A DNA stretch of 64,000 nt from Rutpela maculata. Lineage: Eukaryota > Arthropoda > Insecta > Coleoptera > Cerambycidae. The notes beneath the pieces were generated by a model, which was given only the letters and a program-made list of their open reading frames with translations, ran no database searches and had not been told where the DNA came from. The position numbers were made by a program, and so were the translations under genes. Where the stretch lies: NCBI GenBank assembly GCA_936432065.2, contig OW386285.2, forward strand, positions 170,667,984-170,731,983. The letters run 5' to 3'. Of this stretch, positions 47,241 to 57,235 are shown piece by piece (the stretch's first letter is position 1; the number at the start of each line of letters is the position of its first letter).

Positions 47241-47719
47241 AAAGTAACTTTCCAGCATCGTATTCTCCCGAATATTTTCATTTTTTGTCCAAGACCTTTT
47301 ATTGTTTTAAAATGTATTTAAATACAAATTTCGATCATCTTTACAAAATTTGGCAAAATCTACAAAGGAAGTTGAGTTTATTTAACATTTCTTATATTTT
47401 TGGAATTATGTACTTTAAATTTTGCTTTTTATTATGTGAATCTTATTTTTTCTATAAGCAAATTTCTATTCTAGTTGGTCTCTCTCTAATAAAGTTTGTT
47501 TCTAAAACGTAATATGACAATTTTCCTTCTCCGTTACACAAATCCAGAACATACTGTGTATTCAAATTTAATTTGATATATTCCTTTTCTTCAAATTATT
47601 ATAAAAAAACCGCTGCCCAAGGAATCACTACTTCCACATCCAGATTCTCTATCCAAGTCACTCACAACGAAAAAAGTTTGCATATGGAAATAATTGTTTA
47701 TGGAACTTTAATACTATAA

Positions 47720-48220
47720 TATTTGAAATCCTCTACCCCAAAAATCCATAAAACGATACCCCACATCGGTAGTGGGGTGGGGGTGGTGATAGGGGGGTGG
47801 TAGTGGGGGGTGTATGAAGTAAAAAAATATTTTAAGGTTTCTGGTTCTTGTACATACACTAAATCACAATTTTTTTCCATCCCCTTTAATAAGGGGGTGG
47901 GGGTGGTAATGGGAGTGGCTAATGCCAAAAATTTTTTTGAGACCCTAGCTTCTCTTGTATATACTAAATACCAATTTTATCGACTCTTACCTTCTTGATT
48001 TACCAATTTATCCCAAATTTACCCCAATTTACCCCCCAACCCTTCGTCGGAACAACATGAAAATATAATCTAGTTAAAGATCTCGTTAAGGTACATACGT
48101 GTACCAAATTTCAAGTCAGTATCTTAAACGGTTCCAGAGTAAACGTGCGCACAAAAAAAAGTTACAGACAGACCGACAGATAGACCGACAGACAGAAATT
48201 TTTTTTCGCTCAAACTTATA
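47720..48220. repeat. Duplicated G-rich segment, about 110-bp period
   Basis: GGGGTGGGGGTGGT occurs at about 47774 and 47894, each followed by a related run (TTCTTGTACATACACTAAAT and TTCTCTTGTATATACTAAAT). The first block has several closely spaced G runs that could form a quadruplex. The segment ends near a (GACA)n patch at 48170. Confidence 0.65.
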
Positions 48221-48825
48221 ATCTCGACGTTTCATGACATTTTAAGCCTATTTGAACAATAAAAAATTTTTAAAAATTTTTTTGTCGTTCTATACTTCCA
48301 CTGGATGTGGAAGTAAAAGAAAGAGGTTACCAAGATGAAATGCAGTAAATAAAAGAATAAATAAATAATATCAATAATATTTGATTTAAAAAAGGTCCGT
48401 TTATACAAATAAAACATGATCTTATTTCATTTATAATACTGTTCTATTAATACTAGTACGACCTACTAAATATTCACCTACAAATTCAATAAAACTGTTA
48501 GGGCCACGTAAAAGACATATTTAACACACATCTTGAATACACACGAAGAAATGGAAATAATAGCAGTATAATACATATTTCTGCTGGGGGCAGCACTGTA
48601 CAAGGCCACACAATTTGGTGAAATTTCTGAGATTATACACACCAAATTTTTACTATACTTGTGTGGCCATTTCCAGAAAACGACAGATATAGGGTGGGGA
48701 GACCACGTAGATGCTGTAAAAATAGGTTTTAAATTGTGTGGCCATGTGTATGGCCACACAATTAGCGAAGGCCACATAAGTATGGTTATAGAGTGGTGTG
48801 TGTCCACACAATTATTGCAAGACCT

Positions 48826-48843
48826 ACGCGCGCGCGCGCACAC

Positions 48844-48878
<35 letters not shown>
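48826..48878. repeat. (GC)n(CA)n microsatellite
   Basis: This is the right-hand counterpart of the repeat at 45463, separated from it by the 3.2 kb element. Confidence 0.95.
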
Positions 48879-48882
<4 letters not shown>

Positions 48883-49002
48883 TTTTTCAAAAACAACTTT
48901 TTTGGGTTCCTTGGACCTCAAAACGTAAAGATTTGATGTTATATCAATTTTCGATTTTGGACTAATTGTAGTAACCTCCCACAATTTTATTGTGGGGAGG
49001 TT
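48879..49002. mobile_element. Right terminus of the 6.8 kb insertion, with hairpin
   Basis: This matches 7522-7640 in reverse. AACCTCCCACAA (48973-48984) pairs with TTGTGGGGAGGTT (48990-49002) at the very edge of the inserted DNA. Confidence 0.75.
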
Positions 49003-49374
49003 AAAAAGTCACAACTCTTTATGGTTCACAGTTCTGCATCAAAGTTATTAAAATACATCATCCACAATTTTTCACAAAAATGATCAAAAAACACAAACGT
49101 TAGATTTTACATCATTTTACACTGGCGTGCTGTGTGAGCGTGACACTGACGCGTTCCATGACTTTGATGTCGTAAAATGAAGTAGGTAAACATTTCTAAG
49201 TAAAATTATGTAGCAAATATGTAAACTTGTGTATAAGTAATTAAGTTAATATGTTGACTTAAATATGATATTATTTTACGTATATGCTATGTAAAATTAT
49301 GTAAAATATTTTATACAAAAATGTTCTATTAATCTTACCTCTCAGAGAAGTAAAGTTAAATTAATGTTTACTGG
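49003..49374. mobile_element. 4.35 kb CCAG-ended transposon, copy 2, part 3
   Basis: This is collinear with 14901-15270 of copy 1, ending in ATTAATGTTTACTGG. It completes copy 2. Confidence 0.85.
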
Positions 49375-49868
49375 GGATAGTGAAAGGTGATGTCAGGTAG
49401 TAGATCGCAACCGTCCTTGGGGGGTGTAAAATTATTTCCTTTTTTTCTTGTTAAAGACGTTTATCTCCCGTTTTCGAGGATGTTGATCAAGAAAAAATAG
49501 CTTTACGCTGGTTCGACCTTTCCTTCACCTTAAGCCGTCAAAAACCACCTCATTTTCCAATAATAACAATAATAGATAGCGACTTGGTTGATATTAGGAA
49601 CTCGTACTATCATTTTATTTATTTTTGCCACCTTTACTATTCTGTGTAAATTTTGTGTCTTCGAGGTGTCCGTAGTCCATCAATTTCTCTGGAGGTACAT
49701 CGTGGGCATAGGGTTAGCTCGCTGATAACCCCGGAGTCTATCCATTTCTCTGGGAGCGATCAGTGCGTATTAGGGACTCGTACTATCATTTTAATTTTTT
49801 TTTCGTCCCCTTTACTGTTTTTTGGGTAAATGTTTTGTCCTCGGGGTGAATTAATATATCAAATAACG
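49375..49868. repeat. Diverged repeats; 178-bp tandem pair
   Basis: TATTAGGAACTCGTACTATC (49592) and TATTAGGGACTCGTACTATC (about 49770) start two units, each ending in TGTCYTCGRGGTG. A further segment at 49470-49550 resembles 33290-33380 on the other side of copy 2. Confidence 0.7.
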
Positions 49869-49869
49869 G

Positions 49870-50290
49870 TTGCTTAGAAAAAGAAATTTCAGAAGATCAA
49901 TTGGTTCCTGACTTCTTTTTTAAAGATTATGATTATAATTCTAAGGGCGGATGTGCGAAACGATACGGACGTATAAAATTAGGTTTGCGATGTAACGTTA
50001 TTTATAAGACTTGTCAAAGTACATTTTGTGAGAATGATGTGCCAGAGGATGAAGATGATGCACCAAGCACAGAGGTGAGTTGCGGTACTAGTTTCAGTGA
50101 CTCGACCTCAATCGGCGAAGTTAAGCACGCCGGACGAGTCCATCACTTACAAACGAATCTAATGATAATAATTGTGATAATGCTGTAAACTTCCTAAATA
50201 TTATACCAGAAGTGTATACTTCCGATCATAAATCGAAAACGGACGATGCGTGCGATGAAGAAGGAGGCAATAGCTCTTTGTATGTGCCCT
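49870..50290 (+). pseudogene. Unrecognised ORF fragment with acidic tail
   Basis: The frame EKEISEDQLVPDFF...GGCAKRYGRIKLGLRC is open, with four Cys, then EDEDDAPSTE. A consensus-like splice donor, GAG|GTGAGT, follows at about 50082. If read through, the frame shifts once near 50120 and continues as SNDNNCDNAVNFLNIIPE to an acidic end and a stop at about 50292. Codon use is less AT-biased than the surroundings. No family is recognised; it may be the C-terminus of a transposon protein or a small host exon. Confidence 0.35.
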
Positions 50291-50909
50291 AGGTTGCATT
50301 AATGTCTTGTAAAAAATATTAAACTCAAAATCGGTCCTGTATATATAATTTATTAAAAACAGAAATTTTTGCCAACAGTATTCTCTTCTTTATATTAAGG
50401 AACATGTATTTCAAATCCTTGCTAGGATAGGTTCATTTTTTATGAGAATTTAAAATGGACAAATGGTGACTTTGAAACCACTCCCACTCAATATACAAAT
50501 TAGAAAATAAAAAAAATAATCAATTATTCACTTGAAGGGGGGAGGGGGGGGGGGGTTGCAACCGACACCCTGAGGTTGTTACAATTCACTCTTACCATTG
50601 TTCTTGATCAGCATCCTCCAAAACGGGAAGTAAACGTCTTCAACAAGAAAAAAAAAGAAATAATTTGTTAACGTTACACCAACAGATGGATTGGTAGAGT
50701 GTCTTCGGGCCCAAGGCCTCAGGCCCAGGAAAAATTCAAAAATATAACTTAAAACAATTTGCCAACAATTCCCTGCCTTCAGCACGAAATTGTTTATCAA
50801 AATATTATTATAACCTTTTATTCCATTCATAAGATATAATAAATACCTAATGTCGTATTTCCAGCTTCTTCAAAGCTCGAAAACCCTAGGAAAACATTAA
50901 ATGCATATT
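50291..50909. other. No gene; a G-tract at 50537-50555
   Basis: A run of 18 G broken by a single A (50543) lies in otherwise AT-rich DNA. It may form a quadruplex. Nothing else is supported. Confidence 0.5.
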
Positions 50910-53900
50910 ATAACGCTCCACGAAGTGAACTCTCTGACTGCCATCAGCCAAATGCCGAGTCCGCCAATATTCTTGGCTAAAGATGTCGGTCTCGGATGAC
51001 TGGGGTCGGGCAGGACTATTGCCCTTTACCCCAATACATCGCTGTAGACCGGGGACCAGCCTCGTGCAGGGCGGGCGAGCTTACTTTACATCGGTCCCAC
51101 TCACAAATGTGAGCGGTGCAGACGATTTCGGCCCACCTCCCTGGGTCCTGGCTTGTTGAACCTTGCTGGCTAAGGCCTCTTCTGGCGTGCTTCTGTCTTG
51201 ATCTTATTTCTTCGTCAACTTGTCCCCCCCGGGGCCGGGGGTGTAATCGGTCAGTCGGGTGTTTTGGGTTTTGGCAGGAGTGTCTGCCGGCACACAGAAT
51301 GTCAATTGACGTCCTGCCATTCGGATCGTCGGTAGGGTAAGGATGAGCTGTGTAGCTCGAGGAAGGGCAGACCTAACTGCTTTGGTAGCATTTTCGGCCT
51401 GCCCGGAGCTAGGGGGACTACAGGTACTGGACGGTTGTTTGTCCGGTACCCGCAGGGTCTTGGGTGGGTGGTTGGGTGATCGTCCTGTCTCTTCCGTGGA
51501 GTGTCTTCATCGGACGGTGGTATGTTTTATACTCACCCGTTATCCAGTAGCTGCACCTTCGGCCGCTTGTGCCTTGGAGCGTCTGCTGGGTCATAGTCAG
51601 TAGCCTCCCTGACCAGTGGGTTCCCATGCTCCTCAGCAAGGGCGTACATCTTCCTGGCTCTCTCCTTGATGATGTCAGTGACCGGGGTGTAGTCCAGGTC
51701 CCTGAAGATGTCCTCGTTGTGCACGAACCAGGGTGCGTTGACTGCTGTCCGGAGGGCGACGTTCTCCACTCTCTGGATCTGTTAGAGGTAGCTCTGTGCT
51801 TGGTAGCCCCAAGCTACCGAAGCGTACGTCAGCTGAGGCCGGATGAGAGACCTGATAAGCGTGAGCTTGTTCCTCAGGTTGAGTCTGCTCTGTCTACCCG
51901 TCATCGGGTAGATTAGGGCTCTCGTCCTCCTGGCCTTCTTGACGATGGCCTCCGTGTTCTGTCTCAATGTTAGGCCTTTGTCCATGACCACGCCAAGGTA
52001 GTTGACGGAGTCGTGCCATTGGATGTCTTCGCCAAACATGGAAACGTGGCCTGTGGGGTTCTGCTTCCTTTTCCTGAAGAGGACCGCCTTGCTCTTCTCG
52101 GCGTTGACGGCTACCTTTCATCGGTTGCACCAGTCCTCTAGGAGGGTGGCCGCCTCCTGGAGGTTTCCGGTGGCTAGCCTTTCGTTCCAGGATCTGGCTG
52201 TCAGGGCTGTGTCATCGGCGTAGAGGGCCATGGAGGTCCTCTGCGTCCGGGGTAGATCGGATGTGAAGATGGAGAACAGGTGCAGGGAGAGCACCGAGCC
52301 TTGGGGGACTCCTGCCTCCATTGTTCTGTACGTGGACACCCTGTCCACGATCTTCACCCTCATCTGTCTCCTGTGGAGGTATGATCTCACTAGCTTGATG
52401 AGTGCAATGGGGTAACCCATACTCATGATTTTGGCTAGGAGACCATCGTGCCAGACCCTGTCGAAGGCTTTGGCGACGTCCAGGAACAGCGCTGCCGTGA
52501 CCTGTCTTTGGTTGAACCCCTTAGTGATCTCCTCTGTAAGGCGAAGCACTTGGAGTTCGGTAGAGTGTCCGGTCCTGTAGGCAAACTGTTCGTCCGGGAG
52601 GATGTCCAGTTCTTCTGTCTTCTCGGCTATCCTTTTGAGGATGATCCTTTCGGCTACCTTGCTCATTGCTGGGAGGAGCCTATAAGAAGAGGGAAAGGTT
52701 AAATTCTTACCTGGCTTCGGGATGACTATGACGTCGGCGTTCTTCCATCTGGTGGGGAAATGTCTCAACATTGCGTTGATGATGTTGGCCATCGCTGCTA
52801 CTCCTTTCCTGGGTAGCTTCTTGAGGGCGATGTTCCCAATGCCATCACATCCTGGAGCTTTCCTGGGTTTTAGGCTCCTTTGGATCTCCTTGACCTCCTC
52901 TGGGGTGGTCGGAAGGATGTGGTCGTCATCTGGCAGGCGGTTCATCGGACGTACCCTGCGCTCCACGTCGTCCACCCAGTCCTCGTCCTCATCATCGAGC
53001 TGGTTTTCCCTACACTGCAGTTTCAAGCTGTCGGTGAATGCCTCGGCTTTTTCCTGGCGAGTGTAGACAATACCATTCTCTCCGTGGATCGGGGGCATGG
53101 GTGTCCTCCGGTTTCACAGGGCCCGTTGGGTGCTACAGAAACTTCTGTCCTGTATGTCCAGTGACTCCAGGTGTCGCTGCCAGCCCTCTTGCCTGTGTTC
53201 TTGGAGGGCAGCCTTGACTCTCCTGCTAGGGATGTTGTACTCCCTCCTGTCTTCTGGCAGCCTGGTTCTCATGGCCCGTCTCTTCGCACTTCAACTATCC
53301 CTTATCAGCTGCCCGGTATCCTCCGGGAGGTTTGCCATCGGCGCTGGTGCTCGTCTCGTCTCCGTTTCGGTGGTACTTTCCGTCAGTGTCGCCTGGATCT
53401 GGTTCTCCAGGGAGGTGATGGCCCTCTCCACGTCTGCCTCGGTTTCGAGTCTGGGAATTTGTGCAATGTCTCTCTGCAGTAGAGATGGTACGAAAGAACC
53501 GAACCTGTTCTTTCGGAACAGGTCCGAGCTAACAGTTCCGCGGAACAGTTCTCAGATTTAGAAAATACTAGTTCCGACTCCGCTGGACTGTCATGCGTTT
53601 GAGCGGAGCACTGAGCACATGATAACGTTGTACCTTCGGACACGGAGCCGGAGTGGAGTGAGCAGATCAGACTTGCGGACTTTTTGGTATTGGTGGTAAG
53701 TGGTAGTATTTGTGTGGGATGTATATAATAATAATAAATTCTGTTTAATTAGTGTTAAGTATTACAAAAATGTAGCTCTAGCATTTTTCAATTCTAGGAG
53801 TTTTAGGAATAGTTTGAAGCATTAGGTGAATATTTTGACTTATTTCCATGTAACAATGAAATGAATTGAAGAAATGGTAAAACTTAGAAATGAAATACTC

Positions 53901-54492
53901 ACGGTTCTAAATCGCATTACAAAACAAATTAAAAGTATATTAATTTATAAGACACCCTCTCTTATTCAGAGTTCAAATACTAGTTCATATCGGTTTTGAT
54001 ATACAGGACGTATTTTGTATTGACCACTTTCTTTTCAAGAGCTTGGAGCTCTGGAGATTTCAAAATCAAAACTTTGAATGGAGCATATAATTGACATGTC
54101 AGTTTTCATCCTTCAACAACCAATCAGCATTCTTGTTTCAAAAAAATCAGGACTCCAAGCACTTGAAAAGAAAGCGGTGTCATTATGGAGCATATGGAGC
54201 TGCGAGTGCGAAATAAACGGGCAATCACTAATGCCGGATTCGGAGCAGGTCGGAATCGGAACAGGTTTTTGGAACAGGTATACTTTTTTACCCGGAACAG
54301 TTCCGACCTGTTCCGAGAAAAATCCACTCAGTACCATCTCTACTCTGCAGTACTGCACGGAACAATTCCCAGTCCGTCCTCCTTTTGATGAAAGTTGTCG
54401 TGTTCTCACCGACCTTTTCTCCTAGTTCTAGGAGAATCGGGTTGTGCTCGGTGGAGCCGAGTCCGGCGTCTTGCATGCTGTATTTATGCAAA
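50910..54492 (-). pseudogene. Jockey-like LINE ORF2 relic (endonuclease end, RT, C-terminus)
   Basis: This is a 5'-truncated, GC-rich minus-strand element. It begins inside the endonuclease (STEHNPILLEL, about 54450), then a linker rich in Arg and Glu. RT follows (52118-53098): KAPGCDGI, PSSYRLLPAMSKVAERI (PISL motif altered to LLPA), EQFAYRTGHST, FLDVAKAFDRVWH, AGVPQGSVLS and LYADD. VNYLGVVMDKGLTL is at about 52010 in another frame, and RTAVNAPWFVHN ends the ORF at 51533. At least two frameshifts, plus an 863-bp hAT-type insertion at 53480-54342, inactivate it. GC and codon use differ sharply from neighbours. The 3' UTR seems to run to about 50910; no poly(A) was found. Confidence 0.85.
53480..54342. 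mobile_element. 863-bp hAT-type non-autonomous transposon
   Basis: TAGAGATGGTAC at the left and GTACCATCTCTA at the right are perfect 12-bp TIRs. CTCTGCAG flanks both sides (53472-53479 and 54343-54350), an 8-bp duplication fitting nTnnnnAn. Next to each end are several GGAACAG/CTGTTCC words, arranged inverted, typical of hAT subterminal sites. Removing it rejoins the Jockey reading frame (TDWELFRAVLQ to RDIAQIPRLETE), confirming the boundaries. It is non-coding; the short frames inside come from the repeats. Confidence 0.95.
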
Positions 54493-55594
54493 ACCGCGCA
54501 GTCCGGTTAGGCTCCGCCCACTGGTACATGCAGCGTCCTGGCTCGGTAATTAGTATGGTGAGAATGTATTAAACTAACGGCTTTTTCAGAGTTAAGTCAG
54601 TTAAGTTCGGATAGTCATAGAGTCCACGTCTTTTGTGTGTCGATACTTTTTGCTATTTTTATTCAGTTTAACTTTGGCTTTGCTTTTAATTAAATCTAAA
54701 ACTAAATTTATTTTATAATAGGGAAGTTCAGGGAAAGTTTTAAAGTCTCGAGATTTGGTGTTGTCAACTAGACACACACCAAATCTTTCACAAAGAGATC
54801 GTGAGCTAGCTCACAGCTGTTGCCTTTTTCAAGGTAGGCGAGGTGCCCTAGTGGCGAAGATTACGACAGGAACTACGAGAGAGGACGAAGTGGGAACCCA
54901 GTGCCAAAGGAAGGAAGTGTTCAATTCACCTTTAATAAGGCGACTGTAGAATCATTTAAAGAGAGTCCGTTTGCTTTGACAGCAGTTCCCATTGATCCAC
55001 GCCACCTGTATCCTGTCCACGCCACCTGCCAACCTCCAAAAGTTCCAGCCTACCTAAGTACCAACTCCAGATCCACGAAATCTACCAATCCCAGAAGTTC
55101 CACGAAATCCCGAGAAACATCTCCGCCCCCACCATCCCAGGGTCCAAATCCTTTCCTCCAGCCTCACCCGATTTAAGGGGTGCACATACCTGGTGATTTC
55201 ACCTGGGGCTCACCGACGTCAGCAACAACAACGTTGACGTCAGTGCTCTGGGTGGAAGCGTACCTCGTCGGGAAGTAAATCCGGCAAACAAGGTCGAATC
55301 ACCACTGGACGACACCCTCGCAGGTGTTGCGATCCAAGTGGTGCTCTGCCGAGTTTGTCTAGTTCGCGGGCTAAAGACACGACAACCCGGTGTAGCTTCA
55401 GACGGCTTCACCACTCAAATTTATTCAGTTAGGGACTTGACAGACGAAGGTGATCTATTGTACAAGCGGCCTTCAGCCTTCGTACAGGACTGAGATTTGT
55501 TTGAGCGGCACAGTCACTTTGGAAACCGACTGTGCCCCAGGTCAACGTTTGGCATAATAGTATTATAGGGGGAAATTGCAGCGAATAAAGTCGC
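54493..55594. other. GC-richer DNA of uncertain origin
   Basis: A TTAAGTCAGTT initiator-like word is at 54595. Frames at 54901-55176 are Pro, Ser and Thr-rich (low complexity). The stretch may belong to the same degraded retroelement as 55595-56048; no LTR pair was found. Confidence 0.35.
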
Positions 55595-56048
55595 GTGGAT
55601 CATACCAACCCAAGTATGTCCGCACATCCGTGGGAGGACGTTATTGGAGGCGCGTTGGAAGCCTCTGATGATGTCCCTCCACTACGGCCCCAGGTGCTTC
55701 ACACCGGGGAGGCCGAGAATGCTCCAACGAACGAGGACACAAACCCATTTACGGGCCATAGTAGCTGGACTCCGATTTTGGCGCCCAGCGGCTGCAACCG
55801 CTGGACACGCAGTTTGGCGCCCAACGGAGGCAGCCGTTGAAATGGGGTTCTAGCACCCAGTAGCAACCTTCAGTTGGTGTCCAGAAATTTATCAGCACCG
55901 GAGCCTACGCTTCACTTGGGTCCGGAAGCACTGCCAACGGCAGAGAGGTTCCACTCGGCCGGGCTCCAAGGCCACTACGTGCCCCCAGCTCCGACGTCGC
56001 GTCACGACGTCGCCGACGCCGGGGACGACAAGAGTGGGTCCAGTTAAC
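55595..56048 (+). pseudogene. Gag-like low-complexity ORF relic with LAP repeats
   Basis: One frame is open but for a TGA at 55838-55840 and runs to a TAA at about 56047. It contains three related repeats, LAPSGCN, LAPNGGS and LAPSSN (55777-55890), whose DNA forms small hairpins (CAGCGG...CCGCTG and CAACGG...CCGTTG). It then has a Pro/His/Asp-rich tail. The DNA phrase TTTGGCGCCCAACG resembles retroelement primer-binding sites, but here it falls in the coding repeat. GC-rich compared with its surroundings. Gag identity is a guess. Confidence 0.35.
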
Positions 56049-56237
56049 TGGCCACAGACATCTCCAGATTTCACCCCCATGGATTATTTTTTATAGGGCC
56101 ACCTGAAGTCACAGGTATACAGTGAAAATATTAATACCCGTGAACAATTACAACACATTTTTTTAATATATGTGACAATATTAGATAGAAACATTCACAA
56201 AAATGTATTGACGCTGAGGTGTTCATTTCGAAAATTT
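56049..56237 (+). pseudogene. Mariner-type transposase C-terminal relic
   Basis: WPQTSPDFTPMDYFL, a stop in place of the usual W, then GHLKSQVYSENINTREQLQ matches the end of the catalytic domain in insect mariner-type transposases (WPxRSPDLTPLDFFLWGxLKxxVY). The third catalytic Asp is the D of SPD. It continues with an NVLTLRCSFRKF-like end. Only about 60 codons remain, with one in-frame stop, directly abutting the previous GC-rich frame. Confidence 0.75.
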
Positions 56238-56239
56238 AT

Positions 56240-57139
56240 TATAATTTTAATTAATTGTACCAGTGTATAAAATAATTAGTGTCTTTTTAAAATTTGTGCT
56301 ATAAATTATTATGATTAAGCAAACTGTTTTTTTATTTTTTTTCCTTTTTTATGTTTTTAGTGTGTAAGTAAAATTAATAAAATAGCGACGTTAACTAGTT
56401 GTTTGTGTATTTTGTAGAATTTAAATATCATTCACCATTATTTTCGAAAATTTGCTACGAAGTAACCATAAACGTGCCATCAAATATTATGACAGTATTT
56501 TTCACAATTGTCCATAGACATTTCAATACTTATCCGCCATTTACAAAAAACTGATATACAGGGTGATGTAATTAGCCCTAAACGTAAAATAATAAAAATT
56601 GAGTCCTGTCCTGGAATTTTTCTAAAAAAAATTATGTTATTGATTGGACTTGGAGTGCACTATATGTGTACCAATTTTTATCTAAATACGTCCACCCATT
56701 CCAAAATATGGTGAATTTTAGTTTCAGTCAAGAATCATAAAACACCCTGTATCTCGAAAACCATTCACTTTCAAGGGTAAGTGTGGGTGTGTTTTGAACT
56801 CAGCAAAGTCTATCCCTCATTAGTCTTTGTTAGTTTAAATCTGGGGCACCCTGTATAAAAGAGAAAAATAGAATCAACTAAAAACTACGGGAAAAATTAC
56901 AGTAGGCTTGAGTTCGGATTTCACAAATATTTAAATCTCTTAAATGGTAAAGTTGCATGTTTGCAAGTATTCAACATGATTTGAAGCGCACCAAAATTTT
57001 GTTTTGCAAGAATATAATTTATGCTAAGAGGTAATACAAAGCCAATGTCCTGGAGGCGTAATAAACGGTAATTTACGCTAAGGATTCTAAGCGCTTTTTG
57101 TTAATAAAATTCTTTGATATCTTGTCTTGGAAGAAGTTA
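56240..57139. other. No gene; several TACAGGGTG/CACCCTGTA words
   Basis: ATACAGGGTGATG at 56556, ACACCCTGTATC at 56742 and GCACCCTGTATA at 56845 look like termini of mariner-derived elements, but no complete TIR pair could be delimited. Confidence 0.4.
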
Positions 57140-57235
57140 ATTTAGTCCTCAGATTCGGATTCACCGTTCTAAAATACGTGAGAATATGATGGTCTCTTTT
57201 CTGGTACAACATACTTTTTATTTTTTGTGGGGCTG
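57140..57235. repeat. Terminal fragment of the giant foldback family
   Basis: GATTCGGATTCACCGTTCTAAAATAC through to TTTTGTGGGGCTGTGTAATAT-like sequence matches the outer end of the right arm at 29519-29612. It is a solo diverged terminus. Confidence 0.65.

Larger units (their letters stand above)
45652..48824. mobile_element. 3.2 kb TIR element inserted in a CA microsatellite
   Basis: GGTGCGGCAATAATTGTGTG (left) matches the reverse complement of 48799-48824, which reads GGTCTTGCAATAATTGTGTG, with two mismatches. Subterminal copies of TTGTGTGGCC or its complement lie at about 45809, 45850, 48600, 48655, 48738 and 48757. Clusters of subterminal motifs are typical of hAT and CACTA transposase binding. 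CA-rich repeats on both sides hide any target duplication. The interior is an RTE-like RT relic plus G-rich repeats; no transposase was seen. Confidence 0.7.
42206..49002. mobile_element. 6.8 kb composite insertion in copy 2
   Basis: Comparison with copy 1 shows foreign DNA between two AAAAA tracts (42201-42205 and 49003-49007), a possible 5-bp duplication. The right end is the AACCTCCCACAA/TTGTGGGGAGGTT hairpin (48973-49002), shared with 7522. The left end begins TCGGCAGCTACTGG, with AACCTCCCCACC at 42232. Contents: a unique segment of about 1.1 kb, a 1.45 kb satellite, a CA microsatellite, a 3.2 kb TIR element and a second microsatellite. No intact ORF, and the transposon class is uncertain. 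Confidence 0.65.

Noticed and set aside
42206..49002. Helitron
   Set aside because: The left edge begins TC after A and the right end has a hairpin, but there is no CTRR end and the hairpin lies at the very edge; a 5-bp A duplication is also possible.
51343..53561. Plus-strand frames of up to 154 codons
   Set aside because: They are antisense shadows of the GC-rich Jockey-like ORF on the minus strand.
55750..55850. LTR primer-binding site (TTTGGCGCCCAACG)
   Set aside because: It occurs twice as part of a coding repeat and no LTR lies upstream.
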